A stretch of DNA of 64,000 nucleotides, taken from positions 248,001-312,000 of the forward strand of contig NZ_RJUA01000003.1 in assembly GCF_024343575.1 (NCBI RefSeq), given 5' to 3'. The DNA is from Lacihabitans sp. LS3-19 (GTDB lineage: Bacteria > Bacteroidota > Bacteroidia > Cytophagales > Spirosomataceae). Position numbers and translations under genes: made by a program. Numbering within the stretch: position 1 is the stretch's first letter; every line of letters begins with the position of its first letter. Positions 8,617 through 16,415 of the stretch are shown one piece after another. Below the pieces are notes generated by a model. That model saw only the letters and a program-made list of their open reading frames with translations. It was not told where the DNA came from and did not search any database.

Positions 8617-9123
8617 TTATTGATTACTTACTGTAAATGTTACTGGTACAGTATAGGTATCTTCAGCAAAATAACCTGGATCCAATTTGTAATCTATTGA
8701 AAATACTCTGTTACCAGTGTGTCCACCTTTATTTCCAGTAGCTATAGCATCTCCAGAAGTGATAGCCTTGTAAGCAGTTGTACCATTTTTTCTAACTTTC
8801 AAATCTGCTGCAGCTAACTCAGTATCATTAGCATTGTCTACAGCATCAAAATTTGTAGCAGTTGTAGATACTGTTACTTGCCAAGACTTTGTTGCTTTTA
8901 CTTTCAACTCCGCAGCACTAGTCTTCTCAACGCCGTTGTCATAATCAGTTGAAGTAGCAAATTCCATCTCTACATCGTCTGTACTAGTCATTTGGATATC
9001 CAAAACCGGACTCGCAATAACTTTAACATTGTGAGATACCTTGTTGGTGTCTACTGGTGCAAATGCAAATGATGCATAACCTACCAAAGAAAGAACGATT
9101 GTTGTCAAAATTGACTTTTTCAT
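8617..9123 (-). CDS. Secreted beta-sandwich subunit-like protein (family member 5, possible major subunit)
   Basis: This 168-residue protein has a signal peptide (KKSILTTIVLSLVGYASFAFA). The mature part is acidic and Thr/Ala-rich and keeps the family blocks: SHNVKVIASPVLDIQM, FATSTDYDNG, AAELKVKATKSWQVTVS, LKVRKNGTTAYKAI, IATGNKGGHTGNRVFSIDY and DPGYFAEDTYTVPVTFTVSNQ. Unlike its relatives it is flanked by a strong factor-independent terminator (8551-8595) and a 411-base upstream region holding an inverted repeat. A separately terminated, monocistronic gene first in line is what one expects for an abundant major subunit; this is inference and expression data would decide. Confidence 0.72.
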   Translation of the reverse strand: MKKSILTTIVLSLVGYASFAFAPVDTNKVSHNVKVIASPVLDIQMTSTDDVEMEFATSTDYDNGVEKTSAAELKVKATKSWQVTVSTTATNFDAVDNANDTELAAADLKVRKNGTTAYKAITSGDAIATGNKGGHTGNRVFSIDYKLDPGYFAEDTYTVPVTFTVSNQ

Positions 9124-9186
9124 AAATAATAATTGTTTAATTTTTTGGGCTAGTTACATAATGGTTTTTCCTGACAAATTATAGGA

Positions 9187-9240
9187 ACCGCTTATTTCAC
9201 TAAATCCTAGTGTTATAAAATATTTTAATTAGTGAGCGGT
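9187..9240. repeat. Bulged inverted repeat upstream of family member 5
   Basis: The left arm ACCGCT (9187-9192) and CACTAA (9198-9203), separated by TATTT, is complementary to the uninterrupted right arm TTAGTGAGCGGT (9229-9240). The left arm also contains the start of a smaller palindrome, CACTA-AATCC-TAGTG (9198-9212). It lies 64-117 bases before the start codon and could be an operator or a leader stem-loop. Confidence 0.45.
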
Positions 9241-9433
9241 AGATTTTATTCGAAAAATCCAATCGCTCATGGATTTCATTTTCAAATTCTATGCCAATTC
9301 TAACATTGGTTTGAATTTGAAAAATTTGAGAAAAGGAAAGAATGAAAATTATTAAGCGGAGTCAAAATGGACAAAGTACTTTGATAAATAACAAAATAGC
9401 TATAATAGCCTAATTATCAAGCTGTATTTTAAT

Positions 9434-9471
9434 TAAAAAAATAAAAAAAACTTCAATTTGGTTTGAAGTTT
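9434..9471 (-). terminator. Probable terminator of the DUF2520 gene
   Basis: Perfect 9-bp arms AAACTTCAA (9448-9456) and TTGAAGTTT (9463-9471) surround a 6-base loop; on the minus strand the stem runs into a T-rich tract (complement of the A run at 9434-9450). The stem is AT-rich, so it may be weak. It lies about 65 bases after the stop at 9535. Confidence 0.55.
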
Positions 9472-9534
9472 GAAGTTTGTCCCAAAAAAAAATTATATCA
9501 AAAAATAAAATTTGGCATGGTACATTTTGAAAAA

Positions 9535-10335
9535 TTATTGATTTTTATGCCAATCGATAATACTATTTGAGAGTGTTGAATAGACTTTTTGTAGGTCTGA
9601 GTCATCGGATAAATATTCGATTTGGGCATTAATAGTCTCTGAATCTCCCCTAACCGCAGGCCCAGTTTGTACTTCTGCGGGGTGTTTTGCGAGCATTGAT
9701 TTTTTAAATGTTTCCGCTATTAGAGGTTTTAAAAGATTAAAGTCTAAGTCTTCCGCTTCTAATATTTCTTTTGAAAGTGCCCAAAGGTGGTTGGTGAAGT
9801 TGCATGCAAAGACAGCAGAAACATGTAAAACTGCTCTTTCGGCAGAATTAATTAGGTAAATTTCTTTGGAAATTTTTTTTCCTAAATCAACCAAAAGTTT
9901 TTCTGAATCGATACTTTCGGCTTCTATACAAATAGGCACCTCAGTAAAATCTACCATTTTTCCTTTTGTAAAAGTCATCAAGGGATAAAAAACTCCGGTG
10001 TTTACTTTTAAATCGTGATAGATTTCTAAAGTTTTAGTGATTAATTCCAACGACTTGGCACCTGAAGTATGCACCAAAAGTACATTTTCTGGTAATAATA
10101 TCTTAGAACAAATCTCTTCAATGGCATTGTCAGAAACACAAAGAAAGAAGATTTGAGCAGTGCTTTCAGAAAAGTCTAGGTCATCTTTAGGATTGGCATC
10201 ATAAATATCATCAGTAAATAATATAGCCTTGCTAATTTCACGGCTGTAGACTTCGTTAATACCGATTTCGTGTTTTTCAAAAACTCTTGCTAGATGCCAA
10301 GCAATATTGCCAGTGCCAATTAAAGAAACATTCAT
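9535..10335 (-). CDS. Rossmann-fold and DUF2520 domain protein
   Basis: This 266-residue protein begins with a Rossmann nucleotide-binding motif (MNVSLIGTGNIAWHLA) like the N-terminal domains of ProC and F420-dependent NADP oxidoreductases. Its C-terminal half matches the DUF2520 pattern (GVFYPLMTF, HVSAVFACNFTNHLW, GPAVRGD, H near the end). These proteins are widespread in Bacteroidota, are predicted NAD(P)-dependent dehydrogenases and have no established substrate. It is the last gene of a minus-strand run with waaA and the TRIC channel gene; a 55-base gap separates it from waaA, so co-transcription is plausible. A hairpin terminator follows. Confidence 0.85.
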   Translation of the reverse strand: MNVSLIGTGNIAWHLARVFEKHEIGINEVYSREISKAILFTDDIYDANPKDDLDFSESTAQIFFLCVSDNAIEEICSKILLPENVLLVHTSGAKSLELITKTLEIYHDLKVNTGVFYPLMTFTKGKMVDFTEVPICIEAESIDSEKLLVDLGKKISKEIYLINSAERAVLHVSAVFACNFTNHLWALSKEILEAEDLDFNLLKPLIAETFKKSMLAKHPAEVQTGPAVRGDSETINAQIEYLSDDSDLQKVYSTLSNSIIDWHKNQ

Positions 10336-10390
10336 TTATGAGGGTAATATTTTTCTAAAAATAAGCAGAAAATCATAAAATGCCAATCTA

Positions 10391-11638
10391 TTAGGACTTT
10401 GCTAAATATTTTAGGATTTGAGAAGTCGCCCCAGATTGATTTCTGACATATTCAAAAGACTTTGATTTAATTGCTTTAAGTTTTTCATTATCAATCATTT
10501 CGAAGCTTGTATTTAAAGAGGTTAGGTTTGAAATTGGGAAGGCGACGCCTATTTCAATCAAATCTACGGCTTCTTGAAATTTCTTAAAATTTTTGTCACC
10601 AAAAAATATCGGAACACCAAAAACAGCCGCTTCTAACGTATTATGCAAGCCTTTTCCAAAACTCCCACCTACATAAGCGAAAGTAGCATATTGGTATAAT
10701 TGAGAAAGCAAACCAATAGAATCAATTATCAGAATCTGACTTTTACGAGAAGTATCTTTTAAATATTCAGAATATTTCTGAGCATCAATTTTCTGCATCC
10801 ACTCATTCATTTCTGATTCGTGCATTTCATGTGGTGCAATTATGAATTTCAGATCTTCGTGTTTTTCAATAAACGGAATCAAAACCTCCATGTCCTCTTT
10901 CCATGCACTTCCAACCACAAAAACCTTTTTGCCGTCCATGAATTCCTTTATGCCATGCACTTCTTTAATGTTGTTTGCAAGATCAGAAACCCTATCGAAA
11001 CGCGTATCACCAACGATTGAATAGTTTTTGTAATTTATCTTTTCTAAAAGCTTGGCGGTTTTACTGTTTTGCACAAAAAGATGATCAAACGAAAAAAGAA
11101 TGTCTTTAAAGTACTGTCCCCAAGGTTTAAAAAATGCTTGATTTTCTCTCAAAATTACTGAAATACCGATTATTGTGGTTTTTTGCTTTTTTAAAGCTTT
11201 TATGATATTCGGCCAGAATTCGTATTTAACAAAGACTGCGAAAGTTGGATTTACAGCTTCAACAAACGATTTTGCACTTTTGACGGAGTCAATCGGCAAA
11301 TAAGATACAAAATCTACGAGAGCATAGTTTTTCCTGATTTCGTAACCAGAAGGAGAAAAGAAAGTTAGTAAAATTCCAAATTCAGGATTTGATTTTTTGA
11401 ATGATTCAATGACTGGTCTTCCTTGTTCAAATTCACCTAATGAAGCACAATGAAACCAAATGATTTTCTTATTTGAATTTTCATTTCTCCAAACAATAAT
11501 TTTTTCTTTAAATGATTTGATAGCTTTTTGCCCTTCATAAAATTGTTTCACTTTTGGACTTAGTCCTGCAAATAGAAATAATATTTTTTCTATAAAAAAG
11601 GTAAAACAATTATAGACTATTTTTATAAAATATTTCAA
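10391..11638 (-). CDS. waaA: 3-deoxy-D-manno-octulosonic acid (Kdo) transferase
   Basis: This 415-residue protein fits the WaaA/KdtA family (GT30), which moves Kdo from CMP-Kdo to the lipid A precursor at the cytoplasmic face of the inner membrane. An N-terminal membrane-anchoring segment (about residues 8-26, FTFFIEKILFLFAGL) is followed by the acceptor-side domain with WFHCASLGEFEQGRPVI and VKYEFWPN, then the GT-B sugar-nucleotide side with VGDTRFDR, IIAPHEMHE and YVGGSFGKGLHNTLEAA, all typical of the family. Length is normal. It overlaps the TRIC-type gene by 4 bases, so the two are translationally coupled. It also shows that the organism makes Kdo-containing lipopolysaccharide. Confidence 0.93.
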   Translation of the reverse strand: MKYFIKIVYNCFTFFIEKILFLFAGLSPKVKQFYEGQKAIKSFKEKIIVWRNENSNKKIIWFHCASLGEFEQGRPVIESFKKSNPEFGILLTFFSPSGYEIRKNYALVDFVSYLPIDSVKSAKSFVEAVNPTFAVFVKYEFWPNIIKALKKQKTTIIGISVILRENQAFFKPWGQYFKDILFSFDHLFVQNSKTAKLLEKINYKNYSIVGDTRFDRVSDLANNIKEVHGIKEFMDGKKVFVVGSAWKEDMEVLIPFIEKHEDLKFIIAPHEMHESEMNEWMQKIDAQKYSEYLKDTSRKSQILIIDSIGLLSQLYQYATFAYVGGSFGKGLHNTLEAAVFGVPIFFGDKNFKKFQEAVDLIEIGVAFPISNLTSLNTSFEMIDNEKLKAIKSKSFEYVRNQSGATSQILKYLAKS

Positions 11639-12246
11639 ATCGAATTTTTAATTTTTGGTAAAGAAAAATTGAATTTAATGGCTAAAAAACGAATAAGTAC
11701 AATGACCACAAAAACAATAAATTGGGTATTCTGATTATCTAAATGGAATCTTTTTAAAATAAAAAACAAAATGCCGCCAATTATGCAAGCAGTAGCATAA
11801 ATTTCTTTTTGAAACAAAGCCGGAATTTCATTCAAAATAATATCTCGAATTACGCCGCCAAAACAAGCCGTAATCGTGGCCAAAATCAAACAAGAAAGTA
11901 CACTGAGTTCCGCTGCCAAACCTGCCTCTATGCCTTTTAATGTAAAAAAGCCCAAGCCCAAGGTGTCAAAAAACAAAAGTGTTTTGTCGAGTTTTTCTAT
12001 TTTTTTACGAAAAATAACTGTCAAAACCGAAACCACCATTATCAAAAGGATGATTTGAAAATCGGTGAGCCATTTTACTGGAAAGTGGCCTAAAAGCAAA
12101 TCTCTAATAGTTCCACCACCAATGGCCGTTACAAATGCGATAACCGTAACTCCAAAAATATCCAACTCCTTGCGAATGCCTGCCAATGCTCCTGAAGCTG
12201 CAAAAGAGATGGTTCCGCCTATAGTAATGAAAGAGATTAACTCCAT
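11635..12246 (-). CDS. TRIC/UPF0126-family cation channel-like membrane protein
   Basis: This 203-residue, almost entirely hydrophobic protein has about seven membrane segments. Two glycine-rich motifs repeat, AIGGGTIRDLLLG near residues 42-55 and ACFGGVIRDIIL near 127-140, the internal duplication that defines the bacterial TRIC (YadS/YicG, UPF0126) family. Members form trimeric monovalent-cation channels; a physiological role in bacteria is not settled. The gene is divergent from ileS with 154 bases between, and overlaps waaA downstream by 4 bases. Confidence 0.88.
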   Translation of the reverse strand: MELISFITIGGTISFAASGALAGIRKELDIFGVTVIAFVTAIGGGTIRDLLLGHFPVKWLTDFQIILLIMVVSVLTVIFRKKIEKLDKTLLFFDTLGLGFFTLKGIEAGLAAELSVLSCLILATITACFGGVIRDIILNEIPALFQKEIYATACIIGGILFFILKRFHLDNQNTQFIVFVVIVLIRFLAIKFNFSLPKIKNSI

Positions 12247-12347
12247 TTTTGTTGATTTTGGCTCAAAATTAGAATACTAATCTCAATTCTTTGCATGTTT
12301 TGTAAAGATATCGGAGAAGAGAGTGGCAAAAAAAAGCCAAATTTTCG

Positions 12348-12355
12348 TATCTTTG
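12348..12355 (+). promoter_or_regulatory. Bacteroidota -7 box (TAnnTTTG) of ileS
   Basis: TATCTTTG is an exact match to the Bacteroidota -7 element, 45 bases before the ileS start. The -33 TTG is not perfect (only a GTGG stands near the expected spot), but AT-rich sequence surrounds it. Transcription should start near 12362. Confidence 0.65.
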
Positions 12356-12400
12356 CGGCCAATTTTTAAGACAAAAACAAGCACGTTTTAATATATACAA

Positions 12401-15400
12401 ATGAGATATCCTGAGTACAAAGCGGTTAATTATGCGGAAATAGCGGATCAGATTTTAGAATTTTGGAAAGAAAACGAAATTTTCGAAAAGTCAATAGGAG
12501 TTAGGGAAGGCAATCCTGTATTTAATTTTTATGAAGGGCCACCTTCGGCTAACGGCACGCCAGGTATTCACCACGTAATGGCCCGAACTATTAAGGATAT
12601 TTTCTGCAGATATAAAACGCTTCAGGGCTTTCAAGTAAAAAGAAAAGGTGGCTGGGATACGCATGGCTTGCCTGTAGAACTGCAAGTAGAGAAAGAATTG
12701 GGAATAACCAAAGACGATATTGGAAAGAAAATTTCAGTAGCAGAATATAACCAAAAATGTCGTGAGGCTGTGATGCGTTTTACAGATATTTGGCAGGACA
12801 TGACCGATAAAATGGGTTATTGGGTGGATATGGAAGACCCGTATATTACCTACAAAAATGACTACATCGAGTCTATTTGGTATTTGCTTAAGAAACTTTA
12901 CGACAAAGGTTTATTATACAAAGGCTATACTATTCAGCCATACTCACCAGCTGCTGGAACAGGCTTAAGTTCACATGAACTCAACCAACCAGGTTGCTAT
13001 CGAGATGTAAAGGATACTTCAATGACCGCCCAATTTAAGGTAATAAACAACCATAAGTCAGGATTTCTTTTTGAAGCTGCGAGTGGGGGAGAGGTTTTTG
13101 TTTTGGCTTGGACCACTACGCCTTGGACTTTGCCTTCAAACTCGGCATTGACTATTGGAAAAAACATAGAATATGCTTTGGTTAAAACCTTTAATCCTTA
13201 TACATATTTACCAGTAAATGTGGTTTTGGCCAAAGACTTAATAAGTAAATATTTCACTGAGAAAAACCAAGATGGAGATTTTGATGGGTTTGTGGATTCA
13301 GATAAAAAGAATATTCCTTGGAAAATATTGACAACCGCTAAAGGTAGCGAATTGGATGGAATTGAATATGAGCAACTGATGCCTTATGTTACACCAAAAC
13401 AACCGGCTTTTAGAATAATTTTAGGTGATTTTGTAACCACAGAAGACGGTACAGGTGTTGTTCATACAGCTCCTACTTTTGGTGCGGATGACTTCCGAGT
13501 GGCTCAGCAACACGGAATTCCTGCCATTATGGTATTGGATGATGCGGGTAAAGAAATGCCTCTTGTGGATAAAAGAGGCAGGTTTGTAAAAGAAGTGACT
13601 GACTTCAGTCTAGAATATGTGAAGGAGGCCTATTATTCGGCTGAAGAACTGGAAATAGAAAAAGCGAAACAAGGACGAGATAAATACCTTTCGGTTGATG
13701 AGCGTATTTCGATTAAACTAAAGACGGAAAATAAAGCCTTTAATGTTCAAAAGTACGACCATAGTTATCCTCACTGTTGGAGAACAGACAAGCCCGTGCT
13801 ATATTATCCAATGGACTCATGGTTTATTAGAACCACCGCAGCCAAAGATAAATTGGTGGAACTAAACAAAACCATCAATTGGCAGCCTGAAAGTACAGGC
13901 TCTGGAAGGTTTGGAAATTGGCTAGAAAATCTTGTGGATTGGAATTTATCAAGATCAAGATATTGGGGAACTCCACTCCCAATCTGGAGAAGCGAAGACG
14001 ATGAGGAAGTTTGCATTGGTTCTATTAATGAACTGATAGATGGGGTAAAAAATGCTTTGGCATCTGGGAAATTGACAGCCGAGCAAAATGTGAAGAATGA
14101 AGAGTTTGTTGCCGCTTCATTATCACCGGATTTCGACCTCCACCGCCCATTTGTAGACGAAGTTTACTTAATTTCGACTTCAGGAAAAGTAATGTATCGT
14201 GAGCCTGACTTGATAGATGTTTGGTTTGATTCAGGTGCTATGCCTTATGCCCAATGGCATTATCCTTTTGAACAAAAAGAGATATTTAATCAAGCCTATC
14301 CTGCTGATTTTATTTCGGAAGGAGTCGATCAAACACGTGGCTGGTTTTTTACGTTACATGCCATAGCAGGTATGCTTTTTGATTCTGTTGCATTCAAAAA
14401 TGTTGTTTCTACTGGATTGGTTTTGGATAAAAACGGCAATAAAATGTCTAAGCGTTTGGGCAATGCTGTTGACCCTTTCGAAACCTTGAAAAAGTATGGT
14501 GCTGACCCAACACGTTGGTACATGATAACCAATGCCGAGCCTTGGGACAACTTGAAATTTAATGCAGACGGTATACAAGAAGTACAAAGAAAGTTTTTTG
14601 GCACATTAACCAATACCTATAATTTCTTTGCCCTTTATGCCAATTTAGATAAATATACGATTGAGCAGTTCAACAGAGTTCCAAGAGAAAAACTTTCAGA
14701 ACTTGACAAATGGATTGTCTCAAAAGTCTTTAGTTTGGTAAAGAAAGTTTCTGAAGAATATGACAACTATAATCCAACAAAGGCAGGAAGGTTGATTCAA
14801 GACTTTGTAAGTGATGACTTATCAAACTGGTATGTTAGATTGAATAGGAGACGTTTTTGGCAGGGTGAAATGACCGAAGATAAACGTGCTGCCTATCAAA
14901 CATTACAACACTGTTTGGCGGCTGTTGCACAGTTAATGTCGCCTATAGCTCCTTTCTACGCTGATTGGTTATATAAAAACTTAACGGATCCTATCAGACA
15001 AGAATCAATAGAGAAAAATACGCCATTTAAGCATGAGTCGGTGCATTTTACAGATTGGCATACTTATGAGCCTGAATGGGTTGATGCTGACATAGAAGAG
15101 GCCATGAGTTTGGCTCAAAACATTTGCTCAATGGTACATGCATTGCGTAAAAAGAGTAGCTTGAAAGTTAGGCAGCCATTGGAGAAAATATTGATACCAG
15201 TAATTTCGGCTAAAACCAAGAATCAAATCGAAAGTGTAAAATCTATTATCCTATCAGAAGTTAATGTTAAAAGCATTGAGTTTTTGGATGATGAAAACAG
15301 CATCTTGAAGAAGAAAGTGAAGCCTAATTTCAAGACTTTAGGGCCAAAGTTTGGCAAAGACATGAAATCTGTTGCTGAAACTATTACGGCTATGAGTTCT

Positions 15401-15823
15401 GAAGATTTGAAAAATCTTGAAAAAGGTGGAGAAATAAATCTAAATGGATTCAACCTAAGTCTTGGAGACGTTGAAATTCTTACCGAAGACATTCCTGGAT
15501 GGCTTGTTGCAGTTGAAGGCGGTATAACTGTTGCATTGGACATAAACGTAAGTGAGGAGTTAAAACAAGAAGGAATAGCTAGAGATTTTGTGAATCGCAT
15601 ACAAAATCTAAGAAAAGAGAGTGGGTTTGAGGTAACAGACAAAATTGTTATTGAATTAGAAAATACAAATGAAGAAGTAACTAAGGCAATAAAAACTTAT
15701 ACAAATTACATTTGTCAGGAAGTGCAAGCCTTGAAATTAGATATAGAAAATGAGGTTTCGGATGCATCAGAGATAGAAATGGACGAATATTTGTTGAAAT
15801 TGAAAATTGCTGTTTCAAAATAA
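12401..15823 (+). CDS. ileS: Isoleucyl-tRNA synthetase, long type with GxHH signature
   Basis: This 1140-residue enzyme charges tRNA-Ile with isoleucine. The class I catalytic signatures are present: PPSANGTPGIHH (residues 47-58) in the HIGH position and KMSKR at residues 681-685. In the usual HxGH motif the first and third residues are H and G; here they are swapped to G55-I56-H57-H58. The editing domain (WTTTPWTLPSN, GTGVVHTAPTFGADD) and the anticodon-binding and long C-terminal region follow, consistent with IleRS2, the eukaryote-like type. IleRS2 enzymes are generally poorly sensitive to mupirocin, and GxHH members are known to be extremely resistant. The start ATG fits the -7 box upstream. 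The gene is monocistronic and precedes tRNA-Asp. Confidence 0.97.
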   Translation: MRYPEYKAVNYAEIADQILEFWKENEIFEKSIGVREGNPVFNFYEGPPSANGTPGIHHVMARTIKDIFCRYKTLQGFQVKRKGGWDTHGLPVELQVEKELGITKDDIGKKISVAEYNQKCREAVMRFTDIWQDMTDKMGYWVDMEDPYITYKNDYIESIWYLLKKLYDKGLLYKGYTIQPYSPAAGTGLSSHELNQPGCYRDVKDTSMTAQFKVINNHKSGFLFEAASGGEVFVLAWTTTPWTLPSNSALTIGKNIEYALVKTFNPYTYLPVNVVLAKDLISKYFTEKNQDGDFDGFVDSDKKNIPWKILTTAKGSELDGIEYEQLMPYVTPKQPAFRIILGDFVTTEDGTGVVHTAPTFGADDFRVAQQHGIPAIMVLDDAGKEMPLVDKRGRFVKEVTDFSLEYVKEAYYSAEELEIEKAKQGRDKYLSVDERISIKLKTENKAFNVQKYDHSYPHCWRTDKPVLYYPMDSWFIRTTAAKDKLVELNKTINWQPESTGSGRFGNWLENLVDWNLSRSRYWGTPLPIWRSEDDEEVCIGSINELIDGVKNALASGKLTAEQNVKNEEFVAASLSPDFDLHRPFVDEVYLISTSGKVMYREPDLIDVWFDSGAMPYAQWHYPFEQKEIFNQAYPADFISEGVDQTRGWFFTLHAIAGMLFDSVAFKNVVSTGLVLDKNGNKMSKRLGNAVDPFETLKKYGADPTRWYMITNAEPWDNLKFNADGIQEVQRKFFGTLTNTYNFFALYANLDKYTIEQFNRVPREKLSELDKWIVSKVFSLVKKVSEEYDNYNPTKAGRLIQDFVSDDLSNWYVRLNRRRFWQGEMTEDKRAAYQTLQHCLAAVAQLMSPIAPFYADWLYKNLTDPIRQESIEKNTPFKHESVHFTDWHTYEPEWVDADIEEAMSLAQNICSMVHALRKKSSLKVRQPLEKILIPVISAKTKNQIESVKSIILSEVNVKSIEFLDDENSILKKKVKPNFKTLGPKFGKDMKSVAETITAMSSEDLKNLEKGGEINLNGFNLSLGDVEILTEDIPGWLVAVEGGITVALDINVSEELKQEGIARDFVNRIQNLRKESGFEVTDKIVIELENTNEEVTKAIKTYTNYICQEVQALKLDIENEVSDASEIEMDEYLLKLKIAVSK

Positions 15824-15898
15824 AAAGTATAAGAACTTAGTTTTTAATACCTTAGTGAAAGCGTTAAAAAAAAATATAATTTTTTTTCAAAAAGAGTA

Positions 15899-15928
15899 TT
15901 GACAATAAAAATTAAGCACTTATCTTTG
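15899..15928 (+). promoter_or_regulatory. Consensus Bacteroidota promoter of tRNA-Asp
   Basis: TTG at 15899-15901 and TATCTTTG at 15921-15928 are separated by exactly 19 bases, an exact TTG-N19-TAnnTTTG arrangement. The tRNA gene begins 26 bases after the -7 box. Confidence 0.85.
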
Positions 15929-15954
15929 CACCACGATTTACAAGAATCGTAAAC

Positions 15955-16028
15955 GGTTTGGTAGTTCAGCTGGTTAGAATACCTGCCTGTCACGCAGGGG
16001 GTCGCGGGTTCGAGTCCCGTCCAGACCG
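15955..16028 (+). tRNA. tRNA-Asp (anticodon GTC)
   Basis: A complete cloverleaf can be folded. The acceptor arms GGTTTGG (15955-15961) and CCAGACC (16021-16027) pair with one G-U; the anticodon stem CCTGC/GCAGG surrounds loop CTGTCAC with anticodon GTC at 15989-15991; the T arm contains GCGGGTTCGAGTCCCGT. The discriminator is G16028 and CCA is not encoded. Confidence 0.95.
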
Positions 16029-16044
16029 CAAGAGTAAAAATTTA

Positions 16045-16085
16045 ATGCCTTATAATCAATAGATTGTAGGGCATTTTTCTTTTGG
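16045..16085 (+). terminator. Terminator of tRNA-Asp
   Basis: A 12-bp stem with two G-U pairs (ATGCCTTATAAT at 16045-16056, ATTGTAGGGCAT at 16063-16074) with a 6-base loop is followed by TTTTTCTTTT. Confidence 0.8.
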
Positions 16086-16415
16086 TGTATAAGTGACTGT
16101 AAAAGTAAATTAGGGATCAAGCAAAAAAGGGATCAAGCAAAAAAGTTGGGGGAATCTAAAAAGCCATTTGCCTAATTTATATAAATCTAAACTTGATTCA
16201 AGTTTTTTTTCTACATAGTCCAAATAGTAATTTTCTTTATTGCTTCCTGCTTTTTTTATTGCTTCTTTATTTTTCTGAGGTTTTTTTAATCGAAAAGAAA
16301 TCGGGATTTTATTTTTTTAAATCTAATATTCTTATATTTAAAATATCATTTATCATTTTATCAATTCCTTTTCAGTTTTAAAGTCTATTTGAAAAAGACT
16401 TATAACCAACAAACC
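16086..16415. other. Non-coding interval before the M1 peptidase pair
   Basis: No supported gene lies in these 330 bases. They hold a perfect 16-bp tandem repeat (16113-16144) and a very T-rich stretch before the peptidase start. No exact -7 box was found. Confidence 0.5.
16113..16144 (+). repeat. Two-copy 16-bp tandem repeat
   Basis: GGGATCAAGCAAAAAA occurs twice head to tail (16113-16128 and 16129-16144), shortly after the tRNA-Asp terminator. No function is evident; slippage or a regulatory direct repeat are both possible. Confidence 0.8.

Larger units (their letters stand above)
9124..9534. other. Non-coding interval upstream of family member 5
   Basis: No credible open frame is present in these 411 bases. 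They hold the probable promoter and leader of the 9123 gene, a bulged inverted repeat at 9187-9240, and the terminator of the 9535-10335 gene at 9434-9471. No perfect TAnnTTTG box was found before the 9123 start; the nearest match on the minus strand, TATAATTTG, has the wrong internal spacing. Confidence 0.6.

Noticed and set aside
15955-16415. Integrated element at the tRNA-Asp gene
   Set aside because: No integrase, no second copy of the tRNA 3' end, and flanking genes are ordinary chromosomal genes.
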